Source: Sorghum bicolor (taxonomy: Eukaryota; Streptophyta; Magnoliopsida; Poales; Poaceae). Taken from it: DNA of 64,000 bases. The DNA is taken from positions 18,709,161 through 18,773,160 of the forward strand of contig NC_012873.2 of the NCBI RefSeq assembly GCF_000003195.3, read 5' to 3'. Shown piece after piece: positions 43,518 to 54,900 of this stretch. The notes below the pieces were generated by a model. It ran no database searches and was not told the DNA's origin. It saw nothing but the letters and a program-made list of their open reading frames with translations. The translations under genes and the position numbers were made by a program. Position 1 is the first letter of the stretch; each line of letters starts with the position of its first letter.

Positions 43518-46500
43518 TGTAACAGAACCGTCCAATTTATAAGAATTCAAGTGAATTAGCGACCACGGGAGTAGTCAAGCCAATGGACTTGAACCCATAT
43601 AAATCCGGTAGTCCGACGAAATCTCAAAAGACCTCGATTCAACCAACATACAACCAAGATCGTACATGATCAAGCATCACCATCACAGATTACAACATTC
43701 ATCACAGAACATAGTTTTACATCACATCAGAGTTTAAAGGAGGTTATTACAAACCATAGCAGTAGCGGAAACAAAGTAATTTTGAAACAACACTAACTTA
43801 GTTCATAATACATGCCAGTCCCGTTGTCAAGTCCCCACAAAAGCATAACCGGAGGTAGAGAAGTGATCACGCCCATGATCTATTCATCATCCGCAGCTGG
43901 GTGATGACAGTTAGCCCAATAGCCGTGATAGACGACATCATCTGCAACAGGGGTAAATAAAACCCTGAGTACTAGAATGTACTCAGCTAGACTTACCCGT
44001 CATAAACCAGAAATAAAGTGACACCAAGGAGTATGCAAGGCTGATCTTTGTGGGCTGGTTTGACTCATCTTTTGCATAAAAGCCTCTGTTATAAGTAACT
44101 CATTTATCAAATTTCAGTAGCAAGTTTATTACTTAGCAACTATCCACTAGATTAGCACCTGTTCTAAGCATACACTTGAGTCTTTAAGCATTACAATAAT
44201 AACCATATCCGGATTATCACATAGCCATCATCATTCTCATCATAACCATTAAGTTTATTTAGTGAATTCTACGTTGCCGCTGCCCAAGTCAAGTTCTCAC
44301 TATCCGGGAGAGACGGCGATTCGAATCGATTCCTATCCAGCTGGAGGGGTATTCCTAGCGCTCACCCAAGCATACTTCATGACGGCAGCTCGGATCACCT
44401 TTAGCACAACTCCGGACCAAGTCGCGGGTCCGTCCAGCGCCGCACCCCCAGGGACCGCCAATATGCCAGGGCAGGACTCTAACCTGACACCTGGGCTTAC
44501 GCCATTGACTCCCCGCACATTCTTACTACCAACCGGGGTGCGCACTCATACAGAACGGGGTATCCGGCCTGAGTTGCACTCGTAGGCTTCGCGGTCGGAA
44601 CGACTTATCCGGCCAACTAAGTGATAGGCATGCGTTCAACATGACACGGGGACGTACAGCGATTCGGTCCTTAAACGACACAGACGGGGATAGATTCACA
44701 CCCAAGACCTCCATGCCTTGTTGCTGCACTATCGCCCTCCCGCCCGGTCTCAAGTTCATTATTAGCTTCAGGTTCATTCCACGATAGCAAATATAGCCAA
44801 CCGTGATCATCATCCACCTAACTCTCACAGGTGACAGGAAATCACCCGGCTTCTACCGAGCTAAGCATGGCTAAGCATTACTTCGATCCTGGACCTACTT
44901 TGGTAATGTTTAAGGTGGACAAGGTAGTCATTATGCAGCAAGGGTGTCATATCAACGCCTACCACTTAATGCAACAATATATAACCATAGTTATTCGGTA
45001 GCTGATTATGATAATAAAATAGTAGGAGACTTATAATGCTCCGGGGCTTGCCTTCAACGTAGGTAGAGGGACGATGGTCAGGGCACTCTGGCAAATCCTC
45101 CTCCTCCTCAGCTCCTTGAGGTGGCTCCCCTTGCTGTCCTTCCGGCTCCGGCAGCTCGAACTCCAGCACCGTCACTCCTTTGGGTACACCTATGGATGCA
45201 TGACAAGGAGATGAATATGGGGGATGCACATATGATGTATGATGTCATGATGATGAGCCAAAGGGACATAAACAAGGTATAACATGAGCATAAACTTATA
45301 AGAATAAGTGAGTCATGGAATAACAAGTAAATGCATACTTCTTTTCTGGTAGAGAGACTAAATAGACAAGTTAAACAAGTCCTAGCTACTCTTACCCAGT
45401 CACTGGTTTAGTAGACAAACCAACCAGTCACAAGTTTCAGCTATAACTCGAGTATCACTTAACCAAATTAAGCAAGTAAGCACTTTCTGGAAAGCTTAAC
45501 AAATTGTCTACACTTTACGTTTAGACATCCCAGTATGATTCCCAACCGAAATATGCTAAAACATACAAAGTTGGCTGGCTGCTCTGGAAATTCCAGAGAG
45601 CAAGCACTTCGTAGCAGCTACTTGAATTATGCATAACTTTTAAACTACTCAACCAATTGCCATGAAATTTGGACACGAAGTAGATTGGTAAGTTAGCTAT
45701 AAGTTTTTTATAGACAAGTTTCCCAGCAAACAAAATCTTCAAGTAGTTCTTAATCATTTGCTATCAGCTGTACAAAAATGCTCTAGGAAAGGCATAAATA
45801 GCTAAAATAATATTTTGCACATATTGAGAATGTATCACAGGGAATAACCAATTGCACCAACAGATGTAACATATCTAAGGAACACCAGAAAACATCATGG
45901 CAAGATCTAAAACTATTTCTATCATCACCTTTTTCATTTATTTAATTATCAAGGTGATTTAATGAACATATACTCCAAGTGTTCCAAAAATCCTAAGAAA
46001 ATTACAGAAAGCTACTTATGCTAACATAAGATCACTGTAAAAATTTCAGAACAATTGCATGTACACATTGTGAGGTATGAAAATCACAAGCTAGTAAAGG
46101 CATGCAAGGCATAAATGTAAAACCCTATCCAAAAGTGTCAAACAACAGATTTCAGATTTTTCCTTGCTTTTTCTACTCATAAGTACAACACTCAGCAAGT
46201 TTCACCATAAAAGGAGTTATACTTTAATTATCAAAAATACTACAAGATTCTCCTATTTAAGCAAGGATTAATTTTAACTTCTTAACCAGGCTTCCAAAAA
46301 TCATGAAACATTTATCAGAGCCTATTCATAACAAAATTAACAACTCCCTAAATTTGCATGGCCAGCAGATCAATAGATCTCAAGATAAAATTACCCACTG
46401 AAAAACCAAGATTAATTTATATCTATTTATTTCTGCAAAAACATGGCATGTTTCATATTTTTATTAAAAACTAGACTTGTGCTGGAACCTAACAAAATTG

Positions 46501-48024
46501 GAAGCACCACATTTGGATCTCTAAAACTCCAGATATGAATTTTACAAAATCAGCTTTGGCTCTGCACAACAGTGAACCAGAGAGAGACACAGTGAGGCTG
46601 ACATCCGGGACCCACGCGTCAGCGAGACGGGGACAGGGGAGATGCTCGTCGCCGGCGAAGCTCGACGACGATGAGGTCTCGGCCGGATCCAAGGGCACCT
46701 ACGTGTTCCTCTCATCAAGGCGACTCTGTTGACCTACTTTGCGCACGCTCTACTGGACTCTAGGGTGCTCGCTGTCGGGAATGGCGGAGCGGCGGCGCTG
46801 CGCGGCGATGTGCCGGCGGATCCAGGCAACGGCGACGCGGTAGAGCGTCATGCCGAGCATCAGCGAACCAAGGGGAAACGGTAGGAACAAGAATGGAGAA
46901 AAATGGTGGAGCAGAGAAGCCTGGCCACGTTGCCGGTGAGCTCGGGCGGAACTCCGGCGAGGAAGAACTGCTCGGAGCTCGGCAATGCCGCCTTACCCGT
47001 GCTCGGCAGTGGCCAAGGAGGTGACCCCGAGGTAGAGGAGGCTCTGGCGAAGCTTTTGGCGGGCTGGCTTGGCCCGAGACGGCGGGAAGAGCTCGGGCGA
47101 CGCGGCCGTTCCACGGCGGAGCTCGCCGAGACGAAATGGAGGAGGGAGAGAGCGCTGGAGAGGCGAAATGAGGACGGCCGGGGCTCTGGGTGGCGTCGTG
47201 GCGTCCAAGTGAAGGCGCCGGGGCTGATAGGCGGGGTCGCCGTCGACGTACGGCCGCCACGGGTCGTCCACGCGTCGGCCGGCCGGTGACTGACGAAACT
47301 GAATCGCACGATTCAGTCGTCGTCGACCGTGTCTGAAACCGGAAGTTCACCGACGTTTTACTCTCAGCTCACTCGATGGTTTTGGCTCAAACTTGTTCCT
47401 TTGGACAGAGCTACACGAGTTCTACAACTTTGGTTACAAGATCAAAGCCTAACTCGGTCTAGATTTCAAACTACAAAGCTCCCAATCACCCCTGGTCGAA
47501 ACTGCACGATCCAGTACTTAGCCATATTTGGCTAAGTATGAAATCAGCCCTAATTTTTGGCTTGTGAGCAATTTTTGAATGTGTTCCATGCTTTTTCATA
47601 AAAAGTCATCAACATAAATTTTGTAGCTTATGAAATTCTCTACAACTTTGCTGCAGGTGCCAAAGACATGCAAGATTTCTAGCACCAGTTTCATAAAACA
47701 TCTTTGAAAAGAGGTCTAGGAGGTCAATTAAGCCATTCTAGGTTTAACCTTAACCTAGGGGCATTTTTGGCCAAAACCTTCAACATGAACTTTGCTCCAA
47801 ATGATATTCTAAACATGATTGAAGTATTTTGGAAGACAATGTACACTGGTTTGTATTGGTTACCCCTTATAGTCACTCAATTCAAGTCACACAAGCAATT
47901 CAATCATACATGGTATACATAAGATGACATGTGATCATGATAGATGCTTATGAATGAGCATGATGATGCTTATGTTGATGCAATGCTCATGGTTAACATG
48001 CAAGCTAACACTAGGAGTGTTACA
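43518..48024 (-). repeat. Element D 5' LTR
   Basis: The copy is 4,507 bp and complete. It carries about 133 bp (46008-46140) missing from the other LTR. The GC-rich block is at about 46580-47300. Open frames there, such as 47350-46760 on the minus strand, are Arg/Pro/Ser-rich and appear only in the LTR pair. Confidence 0.94.
43965..43996 (-). promoter_or_regulatory. Element D LTR hairpin and splice-donor-like site
   Basis: CTGAGTAC/GTACTCAG (43965-43986, 6-base loop) is preceded on the coding strand by GACGGGTAAGTCTAG, with GTAAGT at 43996-43991. The same arrangement is in A at 52392-52423, with a different loop sequence. Confidence 0.6.
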
Positions 48025-48029
48025 AGTGA

Positions 48030-48302
48030 GATATATATAAAAGATAATGAGTGATCTGAGAGAACCTATGAGGATCAAAAGGTATGCTAACTTTCTTTCA
48101 AAAATATACAAAAACTCCAAGTGACAGGATTGAGAAGAAAGGATCTTTACTCTTAACCATATACTTCCCTGACTATGGTACACAGTGGAATTTTTTTAAC
48201 ACCCTACAATTATAAAGAGAATGCTTTAAAATGTTTACCCCAGATATTATTCTTAACCATCCTTTTCTCGAGGACGAGTAAAAGCCTAAGTATGGCGGTA
48301 TT
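48030..48302 (+). other. Element B 3' non-coding end
   Basis: This continues 20094 after D. TTCTCGAGGACGAGTAAA (about 48264-48281) contains CTCG/CGAG, reminiscent of the hairpin before the PPT in A and D. The purine-rich stretch before the LTR (about 48280-48302, CCTAAGTATGGCGGTATT) is a poor polypurine tract. Confidence 0.65.
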
Positions 48303-49534
48303 TGTTGACGGTTCTTAAGTATCAATTTTAATTATCAAATAAACAAGAGAAAGGACAAATATGCAATCAACACCTAGAATTAGGGTTTGATCTGACAGAA
48401 TTCCATGAGTTTTGTTATTTATCTATTTCTGCAGGGGGTTATCAGGAAATAAGGAAGAAAGGCCCACATGTCGGGATTACATAGAGATATCAACGCACCG
48501 CGTAATTTTACATCATCTAGAAGACTCCAGAAGCCACGAGACCGAAGCGGAGGCGAAACTGGGCCAGGCCCAGGGCGCCCGCCCTGGTAGCCTGGGCGCC
48601 CCCCCTCTGGAGCCAGATCAGGACTCTCTTTGTTCGGGATATTCCACCGACCTATTGGATCAAGAAAAATATAGTACCACCTCGCCTATCGACCCAAAAA
48701 CGCATAGAAGGGGAGGACTATATAAGCAAGGCCCCCCTGGCCCCTAGAGAAGACATGAAGAAATTATCATAGAGACTGAGGGGTGCCCTCGAAGGAAAAC
48801 CTCTTCTCTAATTAATATTTCTTTTTAGGCTTAGCAATCAATGTAAGGTAGAAATAGATCTTCTAGTTTCTACTAGATTGAGAGAGATAGAGTGGAGGTG
48901 TAGATTGGAGGAAGCCCGGCCTGTCGGTGTCTACTGCAAGCTTGTACCTGCGGGATCAAGTTCTCCTAACCCGAAGCTTGCTCCTAGGATTCTTCAGTAA
49001 TTCGACTTCTAAATTCTAGTAAGTTCTTGTTTTATTGTTCTTATGGTTTATGAGTTTACTTTAATCTCTTCGCGTAGAGTTTAGAGTAATCATTGCTGGC
49101 GTAAACGTGGTGTTTAGGCTGGGGTACTCATAGATATTTCCTGACTAGCTGGACCGTGGTAGTAGTGAGGAACGTGACAATTCCGAGCTACCTTTGTAGA
49201 TCACATCTCGTTAGCAGGAAGGATAGGGTTTATAGGTGCGGGTCGAACATCCTTTGTGTTGTCTAGATTCCGTTAGCCTCCCCATTAGAATAGTAGATCT
49301 TCCTTACCAAGGTTAGAAGGAGACTACCGTTGCAGTCTTCTCTATTTATCACTCACATCGAAAGACATTCTTTGTGCCTAAAGGTTAGTAGTAATAGACC
49401 GGTTAGTCAGATGCACTCTTTCCCCTAGTGGTAAAAAAATAAATACGATACTCTGGATAACCTCCCGGGTGAAATGCTCACCGATATCCGTGCGCTTGCG
49501 GATCAATTCCTTATTGCGTTCCCAAATATCAACA
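48303..49534 (+). repeat. Element B 3' LTR
   Basis: The copy is 1,232 bp, TGTTGACGG to ATATCAACA. TATATAA is at 48719-48725. Confidence 0.93.
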
Positions 49535-49756
49535 GTTGTCAGCTATGTTACGCAGAGCCTCTTCCATGTTGCGTTGCATCTCTTCCATGTTGCGCTGGCT
49601 CCCCAGAAACTGCGCAAAAAACACGTCCGCAGAGTACGGAGGAGGCGGTGGTGGTGGCGGTGTTGATGCTCTGTCCTCATTCCGTTGAGCCCCACCTCCG
49701 GACGTACCTGCTCCAAGACCCGGATTGCTGTTACCCCCTCCTCGTGTTTGCACCAT
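49535..49756 (-). pseudogene. Element A gag, 5' part
   Basis: The start at ATG 49756 (MVQTRGGG) is directly preceded by TATGCAG on the coding strand. A Gly-rich start, a run of eight Pro, and SADVFFAQFLGSQRNMEEMQ follow. The frame is cut by the insertion of B at 49535-49539 and resumes in phase at 8476. D has the same Pro run after a similar start. Confidence 0.85.
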
Positions 49757-50078
49757 CTGCATACGTGAATGATAAGCAATAGTTAGGAGTTGCCATCAAC
49801 GGTAGAAATGTGTAGAATCGTGCCGTACTGAATTTACTGAGGGAATAAATTCGCACAATAAACAGAGGCACAACAATTCATCATCTACGCACAACATCAC
49901 TAACAGATTACTTAACGTTCACGCAACAAGGTTCGCGTACATCCAACTTGCCAGCATACATACACTAGACTTTCAGCACTAACTCATAAAGTTTTACATA
50001 GCCCAGATCCAAAGGTACAAGACATGCCATGCAACATACATCTCAAAAGAAAAAGGACTAGCTCTAGAGCCCTAGCAT
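49757..50078 (-). other. Element A ORF0-gag spacer
   Basis: No gene is seen. The gag-proximal end has CCTAACTATTGC (branch-point-like CTAAC) and TATGCAG/ATGG on the coding strand. Confidence 0.6.
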
Positions 50079-51122
50079 CTACTCGCTATGGTCACTGTCC
50101 ATGCCAGAGCCCTCCTCCTCCTCATCTCCACTAGCAGCTGCTCCTATCTCAGGATCCACGTCCATCTCATCCTCAGAGTCTAGCTCAGCTGCTCCGGGCA
50201 GGTGGTGAGGATGGAGCTGGTTATGCAGCTGGTGGATCTCCTCATGCAAGTTCTCATTGTACTCCTCAGCATTGGCTAGCTGCTGCTCTAGCTCTAGCTG
50301 TCGGGCCCTCAAAGTGTCCTCCTCGTGCCAGGCTTCATTCCTCTACCCAAGCACATGGACTAGCATGCGCTCGCAGTTCTTGTGAGCAGTAGTCGCCCTA
50401 TCCCTCTGCTCATGCACTGCAAGCAGGTCCTGACTCAGCTCACTGTTCTTCTGGACTGCCTGATCTCTCTCTGTGGTCACACGGGCTAACTCTGCCTGCA
50501 GCCTCTCAACCTCAGAGTCAAACCCACGCTGCAACTGACGCTTCTCATCCTGGACGGTGAGAAGAGATCCGGACAAGCGACCCAAACAATGCTCCAGGCC
50601 TCCATAGTTCTTCATTAGAGCGTACATGGCACTCATAGCTGTACCGTCACTGTGCTGGTCCTCATCCGCACTCCTCTCTAGAGCGTTCACCTCGGACTGA
50701 TCCCACACCGAAGTGTAGGGGTCACCCCGGGGAAACACCCCAGCGAAGGCGTGGGCCAGCTCCTGTGGAAACCTCTCCATGAGGTCCCTCAAAACTGCGA
50801 AAGCTGCCCTGCTGGCACCGTGGAAAGGTGTGACACCTCGGGACTCGTACACCCAGCTGCCCCAAGTAGGGTCTCCTCCACTGGTAGGGACAACTGCCTC
50901 GATCCCCACCAGGGTCTCGTCACCAAGCGGCTCCTTATCCCAATAGTAGCGAGGCTCCCTTCCTTCGGGTTACCCCATCGAACTGAGCACCCTCCAAAGC
51001 AAAGTGGGCATTCCAAACTCCTCCAGAAACTTGCTCTTATGTCGCGAGCTCCTAGCTGCCAACGGATGGCGAGGGGCCCGCACACTAGTGGACTTGCGAG
51101 CGGTGAGCCTAGTGCGTGCCAT
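50079..51122 (-). pseudogene. Element A ORF0
   Basis: One frame of about 347 codons from ATG 51122 with two internal stops: TAA 50972-50970, where D has Tyr after SSVG, and TAG 50345-50343. The start (MARTRLTARKSTSVRAP) is basic and Arg-rich. FLEEFGMPTLLWRVLSSMG and TAMSAMYALMKNYGGLEHCL are shared with D. The C-terminal half is a coiled coil (LQAELARVTTERDQAVQKNS) ending in an acidic tail (SDEDEMD-like DSEDEMDVDPEIG, DEEEEGSG). Same position and architecture as the ORF0 of D, while sequence identity outside the two blocks is low. Confidence 0.78.
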
Positions 51123-51924
51123 CTGCTGCAAATGGAATACCTTAGGTAAGAGCGAGGATTACCTTTAATTATTTTATTTAGAATTGAGACAGATTAAATT
51201 AAGGGGGAAAGTAAGCAATGATATGAAATGAACATGGTGCATGCACGAACTTACGATCTCACAAACTTAGAAAAAGAAGTTAACACTAAGCGGTATATGC
51301 GGTGGCACACAACGTTCTCTCATAACGTAACTAGCGTTCTAAGCGAGAACGTGGTTAGTGTACCTGCAGAAAACTCATTTCAGCCCTCCCACAGTATGAT
51401 CGTGCAGAACAAGAATTTTAAACTATACACTTCACATACACGGACACCCGTCCATGCATATGACGTGTCACTACCCACATCATCGCCCTAATGACGGCAT
51501 CGCCTCTCAGGATGGAATTCCCAACATGCGGTACTGTTTCCATGACACACCAAAACATGTGTGCATGACACAGTGCCTAACAACACTCCCCTAGACCGGT
51601 AGTGTATCCGATCATGCTCTCACAGCTCCCACTTACCGTGGCGTAGAGGAAAAATGGATCCATACATTACCACTCAAATGAATGGTACTCATACTATTGC
51701 ACGCCGTATGAGCGACGAAATAAAATATGATGCATTAACCCCCAAGTCAGTACTTAACTAGCCACCTTAGAGTCCTTAACTAGGCATAAAGGATATGACC
51801 ATGGCACACTAAATAGTTTTCCAAAACTTAGTTTAACACCTTGATCATCATTAATTAATAAAACCTTTTATTAAACCGGTTTAGATTTTGTTTAGAACAT
51901 ACTTATGAACAGTAACTCGCTAAA
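51123..51924 (-). other. Element A untranslated leader
   Basis: No gene is seen. Splice-like signals shared with D are GTAAGT at 51636-51631 and TTTTCTGCAG at about 51369-51364, plus CATTTGCAG just before the ORF0 ATG. One copy of the repeat unit duplicated in D is at about 51631-51720. Confidence 0.6.
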
Positions 51925-51940
51925 CCTTGCTCCGATGCCA
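51925..51940 (-). other. Element A primer-binding site
   Basis: On the coding strand TGGCATCGGAGCAAGG starts 2 bp after the 5' LTR. It resembles the tRNA-iMet PBS with two changes. Confidence 0.75.
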
Positions 51941-51942
51941 GC

Positions 51943-54900
51943 TGTAACAGAACCGACCAAATTATAAGAGATTAAGCCTAACGGAGACCATTTGCATAGT
52001 CAACCCATCAGGCTTAAGCCCATATAATCCTGGTAGTCCGTGAAATCTCGAAGGATTTCAAACCACACATCGCACAACAGCCAAGATCGTAATAAGTTTA
52101 GCGGTCGCCATCCACAAATACATCCAGATTACAACATTCATAAAATACATCGGAGTTCTTAAAATTATTACAAACCAAGTTCTTGAAGTAGCGGAAGCTT
52201 CATAGTTCGAAAATACAACACACACATTTAGTCTGATACAGTGCCATAGTTCGGTCATTCCCACAAAAGCAAAAGAGAAGATGGAGTGACCATCGCCCTT
52301 GGTCTAGTCATCACCCATGGCTGGGTACAGACAGAGGATGCAATAACCATAGTACATTTGACCATCTGCAAAACAACATGGGAGTAGAACCCTGAGTACG
52401 AGAAGGTACTCAGCTAGACTTACCCGTCATAGACTTTAAAATAAAGACTCTTCAAGGATCGTGAAGGCTATATAGTGGGATAGCTAACAACTATTTTTGC
52501 AAAGCTGCAGGATTTTACTATCATAACCTACATAAATCTTTCTTCTTTTAATTTGCTCAAGTTGAAAGTGTCATTACCTATTATCTAGGTTTGCACCTGC
52601 ACTATTACAAGCAAGTATAGGGATATGATAGTACTTCATCATAGCATTCATAAACCCTTCCATTTTAACTCAAGTGTTCCATAGTCCTTACTACGAGGAC
52701 GAAGCTCATGTCAAGTGCTCACTATCCAGGAGCGATGGCGATTCGAATCGATTTCTAACCAGCTGGCGAGGTATTCCCCACACAAACCACACTCACTGAT
52801 CAAGTGAGCTACAGATCACCGTATTACACTATCCAGGACCAATTCGCGGGTTCGGCAGGCACCGCCAGTACCCGAGGACCATTCCGACGACCGAGGTATC
52901 CAAGGTATACCAAGGTTGCGCGCCGCGCCCTCGTCATTCTCCTCAACCATCACCAATACAGCGCATGGCGGCTCGATTCCTGGCCCGGATAGTGTGCAGG
53001 CTTCGCGGTCGGAACGACTTATCCTTCCAGCTAAGTGTGGGGCATGCGTTCAACATGACAAGAGGGCCGTCAATGACCGGTCCTTAATCGACACAGGCAG
53101 GGGCACTATGGTCAACCCACCATAAGACCCTGCCCGGTCTCCAATTCCATTCCACACTTGGCTATTCTTTTCCCAAAGCAACCACTGCTTACCCAAGCAG
53201 GTATCCACCTATATTTCGCAGGTGACAGGGGATCACCCGACTTCTACCGGACTAAGCAAGCTAAGCATAGACTCCGTGCCTATCTACATAGGACAAGGTA
53301 GGTAAACGAGTAGGGATAACAAGGAGTACATATGCATCAACGGTATCAAGCAATTCCTATCACTTAAATGCAGTATAGTAGAACAAGCATAGTATATCCT
53401 GTAAGTTAGCGAGAATAGGGAGACTTAGAATGCTCCGGGGCTTGCCTTTCTCAAACGTGCTGGGTCGGTGATCCGGACACTCCTCGAGTTCCTCTCCGGG
53501 TTCCTGTGCTTCCGGAGGTTCCTGCTCCTGAATCTACTCTGGCTCCTCGGGTCCCACCTCGTTCTCCTGCGAGCCTGTATGATGCATGTGTGCTCATGAG
53601 TGGAGTGCGAGATGCCCGAGTGGATGCTTGCAGGAAAAGGTACCAAATGATCATGACATGATGCATAGGTGATTCACTGGGTCATGCTCGTTACAAGGTA
53701 GTCAACATCATCCAAGAGTAAGCAATTGGGTTAAACATCTAGTGCATTCTCTTCTACAATTATTTTTCAAGTGTGACCAGCAACCCACAAGTTGCTTCAA
53801 AGATACACGAAACCCAAACTTATTCTATTCAACCTATACATACAACAATTCATAATTTTCTTTATTCATTTCTAGGCCCATTAAAATTTACATGCAGTTG
53901 TGTTCATCAATAAATTCCATAAAAATTACAGGAGACTACCAGTCAAGCATAAAGTCTACTGTAAATTTTTCATAATTTTTGGATACTTATTTTGAGCCAC
54001 AAAAATCACAAGATTATTACATAAAGGCAATTACAATTACTCTACTGTGGTGTAAGTGTCAAACAGCAGATTTCATATTTTTACAATTTGTCTAATATCA
54101 TAAGAAACATCCACAAAAATTTCCAGATTAATTGCATGAACCAAATTTTTATTAAAAATCATAAACCACTGCCATGCAAGCATTTAAATTACCATAAATT
54201 CATTTATACACCAAATAATGTGTAGCAATATTTTCCCAGTGAGTAAACATACATGCAGAGCCAACAAATCAAGTTTCACATTTTTCTGAACCCTATTTTA
54301 ATTACTATGCATTTTCCAAGTTTAGCAAAAACATGGATTGAATATTTTCATACAGAAAAGTTACTCAAACATGACATGCAATTACATCAAACTGTAGATC
54401 TGGAAATATAGAGCACACCAAAATTTATTTCATCAAATTTGGAGCTGTAGAACTCAAGATAAGAATTTTACAAGTTTTGAATCGATTTCTGGAAAACATT
54501 TATTCAAGAAAACCGACGAAAAAGGCTAAACACACCCAGATCTACACCCACCGGGGTCTCCCTGCGACTGGCAGTGGGCCTCTGGCCCCACTGTTCAGCA
54601 AGACCGAGAGGGAGCTCACCTCCGACGAGCAGATCTCGCCGGCGGTAAGGTTCCCGGCCACGGGGTGAGCACCATCGTGCTCCCCGTAGCGAGGCGCACC
54701 CAGCGGTACCCTCGGATTGACCGGAGGATGGCCGGAGCACCTCCGACGAGCGTGCATGGCGGTACGGCAGCGCTGCTCGCCGTGGCCAGGCCGCTCCGGC
54801 GCGGTAGAGCGTGCGCAAACGGCTCTCCGAGCTTCCTCACCACCCTACCGACCTAGCGCAACCAAAAACCAGCGAAAAGAGGCAGGGAAACGCAAGATCC

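Larger units (their letters stand above)
20095..48024 (-). mobile_element. Element D: second Tekay/Del-type chromovirus, interrupted by E
   Basis: The 5' LTR is 43518-48024 and the 3' LTR is 20095-20177 plus 32569-36856, split by E. The ends TGTAACA/TGTTACA and AGTGA target sites fix the borders. The order on the minus strand is LTR, PBS, ORF0, gag-pol, PPT, LTR. The internal region is 6.66 kb and nearly intact: ORF0 is open and gag-pol has a single stop. D and A belong to related but distinct families; coding parts align closely and LTRs only in patches. About 34 LTR substitutions by eye (0.8%) make it a recent insertion. Confidence 0.93.
8482..49534 (+). mobile_element. Element B: Athila-like LTR retrotransposon with nested C, D and E
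   Basis: LTRs of about 1.2 kb (8482-9695 and 48303-49534) begin TGTTGACGG, end ATATCAACA and are flanked by GTTGT. The plus strand codes: PBS TGGCGCCGTTGCCGGGG, gag, protease-like region, RT, RNase H, integrase, then an accessory gene and a long non-coding 3' part. The tRNA-Asp-type PBS, the gene order and the long 3' region fit the Athila lineage. C interrupts gag-pol and D (with E inside) sits in the 3' region. Without insertions B is about 9.3 kb. LTR divergence is about 1.7% by eye. Confidence 0.92.

Noticed and set aside
46760..47350. 196-codon minus-strand frame in the LTR of D, present twice (also 35592-36182)
   Set aside because: The duplication is only the LTR pair; composition is that of a GC-rich block, with competing open frames on both strands.
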